From Catenuloplanes niger (lineage in GTDB: Bacteria > Actinomycetota > Actinomycetes > Mycobacteriales > Micromonosporaceae): 64,000 nucleotides of DNA. Positions 39,319 through 48,472 of this stretch are shown here, in pieces. The first letter of the stretch is position 1. Each line of letters opens with the position of its first letter. The notes beneath the pieces were generated by a model. It was given only the letters and a program-made list of their open reading frames with translations, had not been told where the DNA came from and did not search any database. Made by a program: the position numbers and the translations under genes. The DNA is taken from NCBI RefSeq assembly GCF_031458255.1, contig NZ_JAVDYC010000001.1:9573501-9637500 (forward strand), written 5' to 3'.

Positions 39319-40062
39319 ATGCACCCCGCCTCCCCTGCCACGCCCGCGGTCCGCGGTCTCCTCACGGAACGCATCGCCCGGCAGCTGGAGCACGACATCC
39401 ACGGCGGCACGCTGGCCGCGGGCGCGAAGCTGCCGTCCGAGCGGGAGCTGGCCACCCGGTTCGGCGCCAGCCGCAACGTGGTGCGCGAGGTGCTGCGCCG
39501 GCTGGAGGCGCAGGAGCTGATCGACGTGCAGCCGGGGCGTGGGTCGTTCGTGACCGCGCACCGCACCCACCCGGCGTTCCCCGGCGAGCGGCCGACCGTG
39601 CGGCAGCTGATCGAGGCGCGGATCCCGGTCGAGGTGGAGATCGCCGGGCTCGCCGCGCAGCGCGCCACCCCGGCCGAGATCGCCGTGATCGAGGCCGCCA
39701 ATCAGCGGATCCTCGACGCGCCGGACGCGGCCAGCAAGGCCCGTGCCGACCTGGCGTTCCACGACGCGATCGCGGCCGCCAGCGGCAACCCGGTGCTGCG
39801 GGTGATGCTGGCCAGCGCCGGCGGGCTGATGTTCGAGATGATGCTCCGGTCGAACTCGGATCCCGCGATCGGCCAGCCGGGCGTGCCGCACCACCCGGAG
39901 ATCCTGGACGCGATCGTCCGCCACGACGTGCCGCTGGCCCGCTCCTGCATGCGCGAGCACCTCGCGCTCGGGCTGCGCACCTACGGCGCCGACCTGGACG
40001 AGAGCCTGGACGTGATGGCGACCCGGCACCTCGACCGGCTCCTGGACCAGACCCGCAGCTAG
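39319..40062 (+). CDS. GntR/FadR family transcriptional regulator
   Basis: A regulator of 247 aa. The winged HTH (about residues 12-80) contains LAAGAKLPSERELATRFGASRNVVREVLRRLEAQELI and the wing VQPGRGSFV. The C-terminal FCD domain (about 90-230) is all-helical, with metal/ligand His and Asp residues in LAFHDAIAAASGN, PEILDAIVRHD and MREHL. FCD members usually sense carboxylic or sugar acids. The ATG lies 7 nt after TAAGCT (39306-39311), so the message is probably leaderless. It sits directly upstream of the sugar-acid ABC operon, whose promoter holds a 31-bp palindrome that should be its operator. Confidence 0.92.
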   Translation: MHPASPATPAVRGLLTERIARQLEHDIHGGTLAAGAKLPSERELATRFGASRNVVREVLRRLEAQELIDVQPGRGSFVTAHRTHPAFPGERPTVRQLIEARIPVEVEIAGLAAQRATPAEIAVIEAANQRILDAPDAASKARADLAFHDAIAAASGNPVLRVMLASAGGLMFEMMLRSNSDPAIGQPGVPHHPEILDAIVRHDVPLARSCMREHLALGLRTYGADLDESLDVMATRHLDRLLDQTRS

Positions 40063-40099
40063 CTCTTGCAGCGCGCGAAACGTCTTGTTAACGTCCCCA

Positions 40100-40130
40100 C
40101 TGGTCCAACTGGTAGTACCAGTTGGACCAG
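40100..40130. promoter_or_regulatory. 31-bp perfect palindrome, operator of the sugar-acid ABC operon
   Basis: CTGGTCCAACTGGTA (40100-40114) and TACCAGTTGGACCAG (40116-40130) are perfect 15-bp arms around a single G. It lies between the GntR gene and the binding-protein ATG (40144). The core ACTGGTAGTACCAGT has the T-GT/AC-A look of FadR-type GntR sites. Confidence 0.85.
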
Positions 40131-40143
40131 AACGGAGACGACG

Positions 40144-41451
40144 ATGTCCGACCTAAGGCTGGCCGCGCGGCCGATGACGCGGCGCACGCTCGGCACCCTT
40201 CTCGCGGCCGGGGCCGGTGCCACCACGCTGGCCGCCTGCGGCACCCGGGGCGGCACCCCCGGCCCGAACACGCCGCTGCGCATCTCCGCGATCAACCACG
40301 TCTGGTCCCAGGCGGTCCGGGAGCGGCTGCCGGAGTTCGAGGAGCAGATCGGGCGGCGGGTCAGCATGCAGCTGCTCACCGCGGACCAGCTCGCGAACAG
40401 CTACAACGTGAAGCTGAACGCGTCCGCCACCGACATCGACGTGATGATGGTGCGCGCGCTGCAGGAGCAGCTGCTCTTCGCCCGCAACGGCTGGCTGGCG
40501 GACCTGACCGGCCTGGTCGGCAGCGACGCGGGCTTCGCCTGGAGCGACTTCCAGGACGCGCCGCGCGAGCGGTCGGTCACCCGCGGCAAGGTGCTCAGCG
40601 TCCCGGTGGTCACCGAGCGTCCGGCGCTCTACTACCGCAAGGACCTGATGGACGCGCCCCCGGCCACGCTGGACGCGCTCCGCGAGGCCGCTCTCGACCT
40701 CACCGGCGACGACCTCTTCGGGTACGTCGGGCGCGGTCAGCGCAGCGGCGCGGTGACCCAGTGGTCGAGCTTCCTCTACTCGTTCGGCGGCGACTTCACG
40801 ACGCCGGACGGCGGCTCCGGCATCGGCTCCCCCGAGGCGGTCGCGGCCTACCGGTTCTACGGCGAGCTGCTGGACCGGGCCGGGCCGCCCGGCGCCACGA
40901 ACATGAGCCTGGAACAGGCCATGCCGATCTTCGCGCAGGGCAAGGCCGCGTTCTACGTCGACGCGGACGCGATCTATTCGAACTTCCTCGACGAGAAGAT
41001 CTCCACGGTACGGGACCGGGTCGGTTTCGCGCCGTTCCCGGCCGGGCCGGCGGGGTCCCGCCCGCACAACATCCCGTCGTGGAGCCTGGGCATCAACGAG
41101 TTCTCCCGGCTGCGCGACGACGCCTGGCGGTTCATCCGCTGGGTGTCCGGGCCGGAGATGGTCACCACGCTGCAGACCGCGGGCATCCCGGGCGCCCGGT
41201 CGTCGGTCTGGGCGGACCCGGCCACGCTCGCGTCGTTCCCGGCCGACCTGGCCGAGGCGATGCGGATCAACGCGCGCAACGGTGTCGGCATCGACCGGCC
41301 CGCGGTGATCCAGGTCGGCCGGGCCCGCGACATCGTCGGCCGGCCGCTGGTCGCCGGCATCCTCGGCCAGGACGTGGCGCCGGTGGCCGCGGACGCGCAC
41401 GCCGAGTTCGCCGACTTCCTCGTCCGCGACAACCGCCAGCAGGAGTTCTGA
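40144..41451 (+). CDS. ABC transporter substrate-binding lipoprotein (family 1)
   Basis: An extracellular sugar-type receptor of 435 aa. The N-terminus has TRRTLG (Arg pair, possibly Tat-type), a hydrophobic stretch and lipobox LAAC (Cys at about residue 39). The mature part has the family-1 features DIDVMMVRALQEQLLFARNGWLADLTG, VPVVTERPALYYRKDLMD and AFYVDADAIYSNF. The upstream frame opens at 40066, but the ATG at 40144, with GGAG nearby, gives a normal lipoprotein leader. It starts an operon with two permeases and a mannonate-dehydratase-like gene; no ATPase gene is present, so a shared MsiK-like ATPase encoded elsewhere is likely. Confidence 0.9.
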   Translation: MSDLRLAARPMTRRTLGTLLAAGAGATTLAACGTRGGTPGPNTPLRISAINHVWSQAVRERLPEFEEQIGRRVSMQLLTADQLANSYNVKLNASATDIDVMMVRALQEQLLFARNGWLADLTGLVGSDAGFAWSDFQDAPRERSVTRGKVLSVPVVTERPALYYRKDLMDAPPATLDALREAALDLTGDDLFGYVGRGQRSGAVTQWSSFLYSFGGDFTTPDGGSGIGSPEAVAAYRFYGELLDRAGPPGATNMSLEQAMPIFAQGKAAFYVDADAIYSNFLDEKISTVRDRVGFAPFPAGPAGSRPHNIPSWSLGINEFSRLRDDAWRFIRWVSGPEMVTTLQTAGIPGARSSVWADPATLASFPADLAEAMRINARNGVGIDRPAVIQVGRARDIVGRPLVAGILGQDVAPVAADAHAEFADFLVRDNRQQEF

Positions 41452-42344
41452 TGGCCACCATGACGTTCGAGCGGTCCAACCGGCGGCTGCGGTGGCTGAT
41501 GCTCGCCCCCGCGCTCGGCTTCGTCGGCCTGATGATCATCTTCCCGCTGCTGTTCACGCTGAACCTGTCGCTGACCGACGCGTTCGGCGCGGTCAACGCC
41601 GGCAACAGCTACCACGGCGTGCGGAACTACGCGGACGCGCTCGCCGACGGCCGCCGCTTCTGGCCCGCGGTCTGGCGCACCGTGTTCTTCACGATCGGCG
41701 CGGTGGTCATCGAGACCGTGCTCGGCCTGGCGATCGCGATGCTGCTGCGCCGGCCGTTCCGCGGCATGCGGATCGTCCGGTCGATCCTGATGGTGCCGCT
41801 GCTGGCCACGCCGGTCGCGATCGGCATCCTCTGGCTGCTGATCCTGGACCCGACCAACGGCATCGCCAACCACCTGCTCGGCGGCCTCGGCATCGCGCCG
41901 CAGGAGTTCCTCGGCTCGGTCAGCCAGTCGCTGCCGGTGCTGATGCTGATCGACGTGTGGCAGTGGACGCCGATGATGGCGCTGCTGCTGCTCGCCGGCC
42001 TGTCCACGCTGCCGGAGGAGCCGGAGGAGGCCGCGCGCGTCGACGGCGCCACCGCGTGGCAGCGGTTCCGGTTCGTCGTGCTGCCGATGCTGATGACCAC
42101 GCTGATGACCGCGCTCGTGCTGCGCGCGGTCGACGCCCTCAAGACCTTCGACATCCTGTACGCCACCAAGGGCCCGGGCGGCGGCTCGGACTTCGAGGTC
42201 GAGACGCTCAACGTGTACGCGTACGGGCTCACCTTCGACTACCAGGAGTACGGCCTCGCGTCGGCCGTGCTGGTGCTGTTCACCCTCTTCATCATCGGCG
42301 TCGTCGTGCTGCTGCGGCGCCGCTCCGGGAAGGCGTCCGCATGA
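41451..42344 (+). CDS. ABC sugar transporter permease, MalF/UgpA type
   Basis: An inner-membrane permease of 297 aa with six predicted helices, the first in MLAPALGFVGLMIIFPLLFTLNLSL. The EAA loop EEAARVDGATAWQRFRFVVLPML contacts the ATPase. The ATG overlaps the stop of the binding-protein gene as TGATG, indicating translational coupling. Partner permease follows with an ATGA overlap. Confidence 0.93.
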   Translation: MATMTFERSNRRLRWLMLAPALGFVGLMIIFPLLFTLNLSLTDAFGAVNAGNSYHGVRNYADALADGRRFWPAVWRTVFFTIGAVVIETVLGLAIAMLLRRPFRGMRIVRSILMVPLLATPVAIGILWLLILDPTNGIANHLLGGLGIAPQEFLGSVSQSLPVLMLIDVWQWTPMMALLLLAGLSTLPEEPEEAARVDGATAWQRFRFVVLPMLMTTLMTALVLRAVDALKTFDILYATKGPGGGSDFEVETLNVYAYGLTFDYQEYGLASAVLVLFTLFIIGVVVLLRRRSGKASA

Positions 42345-43147
42345 AAGCCCGGGTTTGGCTCCGCGCACTCGCCATCGTGATCGTCTGCCTGGTCATCGCG
42401 ATGCCGGTGGTCTGGATGATCGCCGCCGCCTTCAAGACCAACGTGCAGGTCACGGACCCGTCCGTCGGGCTGTGGTTCACGCCGACGCTGGAGAACTTCC
42501 GCGCCGTCCTCGCGGACGGCGAGATCGTCCGGTCGCTCGGCAACTCCGCGCTGGTCGGCGTGGTCTCCACCGTGCTCTCCGCCGTGATCGCGGTGCCGGC
42601 CGCGTGGGCGGTCGGGCGGTTCCGCATGCACTCCACCGGGTCGCTGGTGCTGGTCGCGCGGATCGTGCCGGCCATCTCGCTGCTGGTCCCGTGGTACTAC
42701 CTGTTCGCGCAGCTCGGGCTGGTCGGTTCGTACACCGTGCTCGTGCTCAGCCACATGTTCGTCTCCGTACCCCTGATTCTCTGGATCATGATCGGGTTCT
42801 TCGAGGGGCTGCCGGTCGAGCTGGAGGAGGCGGCCCGCACGGACGGGCTCTCCGCGTTCGGCGCGTTCCTGCGCATCGCGCTGCCGCTCGCCGCGCCCGG
42901 TACCGCCACCGCGTCCGTGCTCGCGTTCATCTTCAGCTGGAACAACTTCATGTTCGCGCTGATCCTGTCCGACGAGGACACCAAGACGATGCCGGTGACG
43001 CTGTTCAACTTCATCTCGTACGCCTCCACCGACTGGGGCGGGCTGATGGCCGCGGCCACGCTGATGACCGTGCCGGTCCTCGTCGCCGCGGTCGCCGGCC
43101 AGAAGTATCTCGTCGCCGGCCTGACCGCCGGTGCCACCAAGGGCTGA
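42341..43147 (+). CDS. ABC sugar transporter permease, MalG/UgpE type
   Basis: An inner-membrane permease of 268 aa. The first helix is [22 protein letters not shown], and the EAA loop is [26 protein letters not shown]. The C-terminal [13 protein letters not shown] is the usual MalG-like end. It overlaps the upstream permease by 4 bp and is followed after 10 bp by the mannonate-dehydratase-like gene. Confidence 0.93.
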   Translation: MKARVWLRALAIVIVCLVIAMPVVWMIAAAFKTNVQVTDPSVGLWFTPTLENFRAVLADGEIVRSLGNSALVGVVSTVLSAVIAVPAAWAVGRFRMHSTGSLVLVARIVPAISLLVPWYYLFAQLGLVGSYTVLVLSHMFVSVPLILWIMIGFFEGLPVELEEAARTDGLSAFGAFLRIALPLAAPGTATASVLAFIFSWNNFMFALILSDEDTKTMPVTLFNFISYASTDWGGLMAAATLMTVPVLVAAVAGQKYLVAGLTAGATKG

Positions 43148-43157
43148 AAGGACCTTC

Positions 43158-44387
43158 ATGAAGATCATCGACGCACGCGTCATCGTCAGCAGCCCGGGCC
43201 GCAACTTCGTCACCCTGAAGATCACCACGGACGAGGGGGTGACCGGGCTCGGCGACGCCACGCTCAACGGGCGCGAGCTGTCCGTCGTCTCCTACCTGCG
43301 CGACCACGTCGTACCGCTGCTGATCGGTCTTGATCCGCACCGGATCGAGGACACCTGGCAGTCGCTGTACCGCGGTGCCTACTGGCGGCGCGGGCCGGTC
43401 ACCATGGCCGCGATCGCCGCGGTCGACGTGGCACTGTGGGACATCAAGGCCAAGGTCGCCGGGCTGCCGCTCTACCAGCTGCTCGGCGGCGCGTCCCGGG
43501 ACCGGGTGCGCACCTACGGCCACGCGAACGGGCGGGACATCCCGGAGCTGCTCGACTCGGTGCGGGCGCGGCTGGCGGAGGGCTACCGGAGCGTCCGGGT
43601 GCAGACCGGCGTGCCCGGCCTGGAGACCGTCTACGGCGTGCACGCCGGCACCGCGATCGCGCCGACGTCGGCGGACGGGGTGCGGGTCGACGCGCGGGCG
43701 CTGCCGGTCGTCGAGGACTGGGACACCGGCGCCTACCTGCGGCACCTGCCGCGCGTGCTCGAGGCCGTGCGCGCCGAGTTCGGTCCGGACCTGCCGCTGC
43801 TGCACGACGCGCACCACCGGCTCACGCCGCAGCAGGCCGCCCGCCTCGGCAAGGAGATCGAGCGGTACGACCTGTTCTGGCTGGAGGACTGCACGCCGGC
43901 CGAGGACCAGTCGGCGCTCCGGCTGGTGCGGCAGCACACGACCACGCCGCTGGCCGTCGGCGAGGTCTTCAACACCGTCTACGACTACCAGACGCTGATC
44001 GACGAGCGCCTCATCGACTACGTGCGCTCGGCCGTCACCCACTTCGGCGGCGTCACGCCGATGCGCAAGCTCTTCGACTACGCGGCCACCCGGCAGATCA
44101 AGAGCGCGATCCACGGCCCGGAGGACATCTCGCCGGTCGGCATGGCCGCGGCGATCCACCTGGACCTGGCGATCCACAACTTCGGCATCCAGGAGTACTC
44201 CGGCTATACGCCGCGCACGCACGAGGTGTTCCGGCACGCGTTCACGTTCGACGACGGCCACCTGCACCCCGGCGAGGCACCGGGCATCGGCGTGGAGCTG
44301 GACGAGGAGCTGGCGGCCGCGCACCCGTACTCCCCCGCCTACCTGCCGGTGAACCGCCTGGCGGACGGCACCGTGCACGACTGGTGA
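43158..44387 (+). CDS. Mannonate dehydratase-family enzyme (ManD/RspA, enolase superfamily)
   Basis: A cytoplasmic sugar-acid dehydratase of 409 aa that would convert D-mannonate (or D-gluconate) to 2-keto-3-deoxygluconate. The Mg ligands are D217 (in LLHDAHHRL), E243 ([11 protein letters not shown]) and E269 (AVGEVFN). R147 and Y159, the ManD catalytic pair, are in place, with H219 and H319 (SAIHGPED) as further acid/base residues. The family contains efficient mannonate dehydratases and poor, promiscuous ones, and the sequence alone does not tell which this is. It is the last gene of the GntR-controlled ABC operon, so the imported compound is probably an aldonate or uronate-derived sugar. 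AAAGGA precedes the ATG at 43158. Confidence 0.9.
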   Translation: MKIIDARVIVSSPGRNFVTLKITTDEGVTGLGDATLNGRELSVVSYLRDHVVPLLIGLDPHRIEDTWQSLYRGAYWRRGPVTMAAIAAVDVALWDIKAKVAGLPLYQLLGGASRDRVRTYGHANGRDIPELLDSVRARLAEGYRSVRVQTGVPGLETVYGVHAGTAIAPTSADGVRVDARALPVVEDWDTGAYLRHLPRVLEAVRAEFGPDLPLLHDAHHRLTPQQAARLGKEIERYDLFWLEDCTPAEDQSALRLVRQHTTTPLAVGEVFNTVYDYQTLIDERLIDYVRSAVTHFGGVTPMRKLFDYAATRQIKSAIHGPEDISPVGMAAAIHLDLAIHNFGIQEYSGYTPRTHEVFRHAFTFDDGHLHPGEAPGIGVELDEELAAAHPYSPAYLPVNRLADGTVHDW

Positions 44388-44399
44388 GACGCCCCTGAA

Positions 44400-44466
44400 C
44401 GAATCGTTTCGCCCGTCGCCGGTTGCGGGTTTACCGCAGGCGGGTATCGTTGGGCGAAACGTTTCG
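44400..44466. promoter_or_regulatory. LacI promoter with two operators
   Basis: CGAAACGTTTCG (44455-44466) is a perfect 12-bp palindrome. CGAATCGTTTCG (44400-44411) is a near copy 55 bp upstream. Between them lie TTGCGG (44423-44428) and TATCGT (44445-44450), spacing 16, a plausible promoter whose start would fall in the downstream operator. The spacing would allow DNA looping by a LacI tetramer or two dimers. Confidence 0.75.
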
Positions 44467-44482
44467 TTCAGGAGGAGGCCCG

Positions 44483-45523
44483 ATGTCGACGTACAAGGAC
44501 ATCCAGCGGCTGACCGGCCTGTCGCTGGCGACGATCTCGAAGTACTACAACGGGCGTACGGTGCTGGCCGAGAACCGGCGCGCGATCGAGGAGGCGGCCG
44601 AGCAGCTCGGCTTCCGGCCCAACGACATCGCGCGGAACCTGCGCTCCGGCCGGTCCCGGACGGTCGGCGTGCTGCTGCCCGCGCTCACCAACGCGTTCCA
44701 CCTGACCATCATCGCGGGGGTGGAGACCGCGCTGCGCGAGGCCGGGCTCAGCCTGCTCGTGGCCACCAGCCCGGGGCCCGGCGACGACGCGCTCGGGCTG
44801 CTGCGCAACCGGATGATCGAAGGCATCATCACGGTGCCGCCGCCGCACGACGCGGCCGCGCTGACCGAGGCCGCGCGGACGATCCCGGTGGTGGCCGTCG
44901 ACTGGGACGTCCCGGGCCTGTCCACCGACCGGGTGGTGCTGGACAACCGCGGCGCCGGCGCCGGCGCCGCCCGCCTGCTGCTCGACCACGGGCACCGGCG
45001 CGTCGGCGCGATCTGCGGCGACCCGGCCGTCTCCACGCTGCGCGACCGGGCGGCCGGCTTCCGGGACGAGGCGGGCGCCGACGGCGTCGACGCGCTGATC
45101 CCGGCCGGGCCGTACACGGTCGCGGGCGGCACCGACGCGATGCGCCGCCTGCTCGCCGCGCGCCCCCGGCCGACCGCGGTCTTCTGCGCCAGCCACGACC
45201 TGACGCTGGGCGCGCTGATCGCGATCAACGACTCCGGCCTCCGGCTCGGCCGGGACCTGTCGCTGGTCGGCTTCGACGCCCGCGAACTGGCGCTGGCCAC
45301 CCTCCCCCGGCTGACCCTGTTCGAGCAGCCCACCCACGAGATCGCGGCCCGCGCCGCGGAACGGCTGCTGGCCCGGCTCGCCGACCCCGGCGCGGACCCG
45401 TCGCCGGTGACGGTCACGGTCGACCCGATCTTCGTCGCCGGTGCCTCCGTCACCCACCGGGACGACGGGCCACCCGATCGCGGCGCGGCCGGCGCGCGGA
45501 CCCGTGGAGGCCGCGATGTCTGA
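44483..45523 (+). CDS. LacI family transcriptional regulator
   Basis: A regulator of 346 aa. The HTH is STYKDIQRLTGLSLATISKYYNGRTV (residues 2-27), with the hinge NDIARNLRSGRSRT. The effector domain has VGVLLPALTNAFHLTIIAGVE, VDWDVPGLSTDRVVLDN, LLLDHGHRRVGAI and a late LVGFDARELALATLP. The start at 44483 has GGAGGAGG 6 nt upstream. CGAAACGTTTCG just upstream is its likely own operator. It overlaps the following MFS gene by 8 bp, so both belong to one unit. A role in controlling the preceding sugar-acid operon is possible but not shown. Confidence 0.9.
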   Translation: MSTYKDIQRLTGLSLATISKYYNGRTVLAENRRAIEEAAEQLGFRPNDIARNLRSGRSRTVGVLLPALTNAFHLTIIAGVETALREAGLSLLVATSPGPGDDALGLLRNRMIEGIITVPPPHDAAALTEAARTIPVVAVDWDVPGLSTDRVVLDNRGAGAGAARLLLDHGHRRVGAICGDPAVSTLRDRAAGFRDEAGADGVDALIPAGPYTVAGGTDAMRRLLAARPRPTAVFCASHDLTLGALIAINDSGLRLGRDLSLVGFDARELALATLPRLTLFEQPTHEIAARAAERLLARLADPGADPSPVTVTVDPIFVAGASVTHRDDGPPDRGAAGARTRGGRDV

Positions 45524-46922
45524 GCCGGCCACGTTCTCGGTGCCGCGATCACGCGGCGTTCCGGCCGCGCTGACCACGCTGGCGCTCGGCGCGTTCGGGA
45601 TCGGCATCGCCGAGATGACCGTGACCGGGCTGCTCGGCCGGATCGCGACCGACCTGGACGCGAGCACGGCCGCGGTCGGCACCGCGATCTCGCTGTACGC
45701 GTTCGGCGTGGTCGTCGGCGCCCCGCTGATCACGATCGTCGGCGCCCGGGTGCCCCGGCACCGGCTGCTGCTGCTCACGCTGGTGCTGTTCATCGCCGGC
45801 AACACGGCCGCGCTGCTCGCGCCGAACCTGCCGCTGTTCTGCCTGGCCCGGTTCGTCGCGGGCCTGCCGCACGGCGCCTACCTCGCGCTCGCGGCCGCCA
45901 CGGCGGCGTCGCTGGTGCCCCGGGAGCGCCGGGGCCGCGCGACCGCCTGGGTCGGCATCGGACAGACGATCGCGAGCGTTCTCGGCGTACCCCTGGCGAT
46001 CTTCCTCGGCCAGGCACTCAGCTGGCGGGCCGCGCTGACCCTGGCCGTGGTGGTCTTCGTGGCGGCGTTCGCCGCGGTCCTGACGTTCGTGCCACGCGAC
46101 TCCGGCACCCCACCGCTCCCCGGCGCCACCGGACCGCTACCGGCCGGTGGGACGCTGCCGGGCGCCGGAACGCTTCCGGGCGCCGGAACGCTTCCGGGCG
46201 CCGGAACGCTTCCGGGCGCCGGAACGTCGGCGGCCGGCGGCGGGGTGCGTTCCGGCGGGGCGCGGGCGACCGTGGCCGCGCTGCGCTCCCCCGGGCTGTG
46301 GGCCGGCTTCGCCGTCGCCGCGAGCGCGTTCGCCGGCCTCTACTGTGTGCTCAGCTTCATCGCGCCGATCACCACCGACGTGGCCGGGCTGTCCGGGTCC
46401 GCGACCCCGGTGGTGCTGATGCTCTACGGCGCCGGCATGACCGTCGGCGCGGTCGCCGGTGGCCGGGCCGCGGACTGGGACGTCGCCCGTGCCGTGCCGA
46501 TCGGCGGCATCGCCGCCTGCCTGGTGCTCGCCGGTTTCGCGACCGTGATGAGCGCACCGTGGGCGCCGTTCGCCGGCGCGTTCGCGATCGGCGTGGTGCA
46601 GCTGTTCATGTTCCCGTCGCTGCAGCTGCGCCTGATGGACGCGGCCCCGCACGCCCCCGCGGTCGCGGCCGCGCTCAACCAGTCCGCCGTCAACCTCGCG
46701 AACGTCATCGGCACCTCGGCCGGCGGCGCCCTGCTCGCCACCGGCCTCGGTTACCCCGCCAACGGGTACGCGGGCGCCCTGCTCGCCGCCGCCGGCGCCG
46801 CACTGGCGATCCTGCTGCGCCCCCGCGCGGCCGGCAACCGTGCACGCACCGGGCCGCCGGCGCACCGCACCGCCGCGGACGACGGCACGGTCACCGCGGG
46901 CGGATCGGCCGCCCGCGGCTGA
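45516..46922 (+). CDS. MFS transporter (DHA1 family, AraJ/YdhP-like)
   Basis: A major-facilitator exporter of 468 aa with about 12 membrane helices. TM1 is ALTTLALGAFGIGIAEMTVTGLLG. The motif-A-like loop is GARVPRHRLLLL, and motif C-like GLPHGAYLALAAATAA resembles AraJ/YdhP sugar-efflux or drug-efflux proteins. Between TM6 and TM7 the cytoplasmic loop is expanded by an in-frame six-residue repeat GAGTLP (46149-46226). The ATG at 45516 lies inside the end of the LacI gene with TGGAGG upstream. Substrate unknown; coupling to a LacI regulator suggests a sugar-like compound. Confidence 0.88.
   Translation: MSEPATFSVPRSRGVPAALTTLALGAFGIGIAEMTVTGLLGRIATDLDASTAAVGTAISLYAFGVVVGAPLITIVGARVPRHRLLLLTLVLFIAGNTAALLAPNLPLFCLARFVAGLPHGAYLALAAATAASLVPRERRGRATAWVGIGQTIASVLGVPLAIFLGQALSWRAALTLAVVVFVAAFAAVLTFVPRDSGTPPLPGATGPLPAGGTLPGAGTLPGAGTLPGAGTLPGAGTSAAGGGVRSGGARATVAALRSPGLWAGFAVAASAFAGLYCVLSFIAPITTDVAGLSGSATPVVLMLYGAGMTVGAVAGGRAADWDVARAVPIGGIAACLVLAGFATVMSAPWAPFAGAFAIGVVQLFMFPSLQLRLMDAAPHAPAVAAALNQSAVNLANVIGTSAGGALLATGLGYPANGYAGALLAAAGAALAILLRPRAAGNRARTGPPAHRTAADDGTVTAGGSAARG
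46149..46226 (+). repeat. 18-bp in-frame tandem repeat in the MFS gene
   Basis: GGAACGCTTCCGGGCGCC occurs in three perfect copies at 46167, 46185 and 46203, preceded by a variant copy at 46149 and followed by a partial one. It encodes a GTLPGA repeat. Each unit contains the palindrome GGAANNNTTCC. Confidence 0.85.
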
Positions 46923-46947
46923 CCGCACGTGCCCGGCGGCGTCGCGC

Positions 46948-47913
46948 CTACGCCGTCGCGCGGCGCAGGCGTTGGCGGTAGCGGAGCGGGGACTCGCCGG
47001 TCTCGCGTTTGAAGGCCGTGCTGAACGCGCTCTCCGAGGCGTATCCCAGGTGGCCGGCCAGCGCTCCCACGCCGACGTCGCTGTCGCGGAGCGCGCGCTG
47101 GGCGTGCAGCATGCGCCAGCGGCTCATGTACGCGACCGGCGGCATGCCCGCGACCGTGCGGAACCGTTCGGCGAACGACGTGCGGGACATCGACGCGGCC
47201 CGGGCCAGTTCGTCGACGCTCGGGCGGCGGGCCGGTTCGCCGTGCATCAGCGCGAGCGTGGGGCGCAGCTGTTCGTCGGTGGACACGCGCAGCCAGCCGG
47301 GCGGCAGGTCGGTCTGGTGCATGTAGGCGCGCAGCAGCTCGAGCACGAACAGCTGCCCGTACTGCCGCATGGCGAACGTGGAGCCGACGCGGTCGGCGAG
47401 CAGTTCCTCGAACAGCCGGTCGAGGACGCGCCGCACACCGGTCGCGGCGGCCGCGGCCGCGCGCACGTGCGCCACGGGGGGCAGCACCGGCGCGAGCAGC
47501 GCGTGACCGGCCGGGTTGAGGTCGACGTGGCCGCCGACCATGATGTCGTCGGCGTCCGTGGCGGAGCCGAACAGCGCCAGCACGTCGTCGTTGACGTCGA
47601 CCTCCTCGATGACGCGGCGGGGCAGCCCGTCCGGCGTGACGCTCTCCAGCCGTACGCCGTCCTGGTGGTTGAGCACGACGACGTCGCCGGCGGTCAGGTC
47701 GACCGGCGCGTCCAGGCCGGCGGCGTGGACGCGCATCCCGCCGCGGACGACGGCCATGAACTTCAGCGCCGAGCTCATGTCCATCTCCGGTGACATCCAC
47801 GCGCCGCTCACCGCGGCACCGCCGGACACCACGCCGCGCACGTCGACGAGGTCGAGCACCTCGGAGAGTGGATCTCCCGGACGCACGCGAAGAAAATCTG
47901 AACTCACAGGCAT
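46948..47913 (-). CDS. AraC family transcriptional regulator with cupin-like N-terminal domain
   Basis: A regulator of 321 aa. The N-terminal cupin_6-type domain (about residues 5-190) includes SGAWMSPEMDMSSALKFMAVVRGG. The C-terminal AraC domain (about 215-315) has two HTHs: SVDELARAASMSRTSFAERFR and VGALAGHLGYASESAFSTAFKRETGESPLRYR. It is divergent from the molybdo-flavoenzyme operon with only 34 bp between the starts, so it very probably controls that operon. The ATG at 47913 lies 2 nt from a TACCGT box; if the message is leaderless, the GTG two codons later (47907) would fit better. Confidence 0.88.
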   Translation of the reverse strand: MPVSSDFLRVRPGDPLSEVLDLVDVRGVVSGGAAVSGAWMSPEMDMSSALKFMAVVRGGMRVHAAGLDAPVDLTAGDVVVLNHQDGVRLESVTPDGLPRRVIEEVDVNDDVLALFGSATDADDIMVGGHVDLNPAGHALLAPVLPPVAHVRAAAAAATGVRRVLDRLFEELLADRVGSTFAMRQYGQLFVLELLRAYMHQTDLPPGWLRVSTDEQLRPTLALMHGEPARRPSVDELARAASMSRTSFAERFRTVAGMPPVAYMSRWRMLHAQRALRDSDVGVGALAGHLGYASESAFSTAFKRETGESPLRYRQRLRRATA

Positions 47914-47947
47914 TCACGGTACGCCGTGCGGTTCCTAGCGTGAAGAC

Positions 47948-48472
47948 ATGGAGCACATAACGATCAACGGTACGGACGTGGCGGCGCCGGAAGACGCGCG
48001 TGTCTCCCTGCTCGATCTGCTGCGTGACCATCTGCACCTGACCGGCACGAAGGTCGGCTGCAACCAGGGCGCCTGCGGCGCGTGCACGGTGCTGGTCGAC
48101 GGCGACCGGGTGCTGTCCTGCCTGACGCTCGCGGCGCAGGCGGCCGGCCGGTCGGTCACCACGATCGAGGGCCTGGAGTCGCACCCGCTGCAGGACGCGT
48201 TCGTGGCGGCCGACGGCCTGCAGTGCGGCTACTGCACGCCGGGTCAGATCTGCGCGGCCGCGGCCATGCTCGACGAGGTGCGCGCGGGCACGCCGAGTTA
48301 CGTCACGCCGGATCTCGGCGCGGAGCGGGTGGCGCTGTCCCGCGTGGAGGTGCGCGAGCGGATGAGCGGAAACCTGTGCCGGTGCGGCGCCCACAACGGG
48401 ATCATCGACGCGATCATGCACGTCGCGGAGAACCAGGACACGGCGAAGCAGCTCGCGGAGGAGGCGGCATGA
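47948..48472 (+). CDS. Molybdo-flavoenzyme (2Fe-2S) subunit, PaoA/YagT type
   Basis: The electron-transfer subunit (174 aa) of a xanthine-oxidase-family aldehyde or N-heterocycle oxidoreductase. The plant-type [2Fe-2S] motif is GCNQGACGACTVLVDG with a further Cys in LSCLTL. The second, helical cluster has CGYCTPGQICAAAAML and GNLCRCGAHNGII. Unlike E. coli PaoA there is no Tat signal, so the enzyme should be cytoplasmic. The ATG lies 6 nt after TAGCGT (47936-47941), a leaderless promoter. It overlaps the FAD subunit gene by 4 bp. Confidence 0.94.
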   Translation: MEHITINGTDVAAPEDARVSLLDLLRDHLHLTGTKVGCNQGACGACTVLVDGDRVLSCLTLAAQAAGRSVTTIEGLESHPLQDAFVAADGLQCGYCTPGQICAAAAMLDEVRAGTPSYVTPDLGAERVALSRVEVRERMSGNLCRCGAHNGIIDAIMHVAENQDTAKQLAEEAA

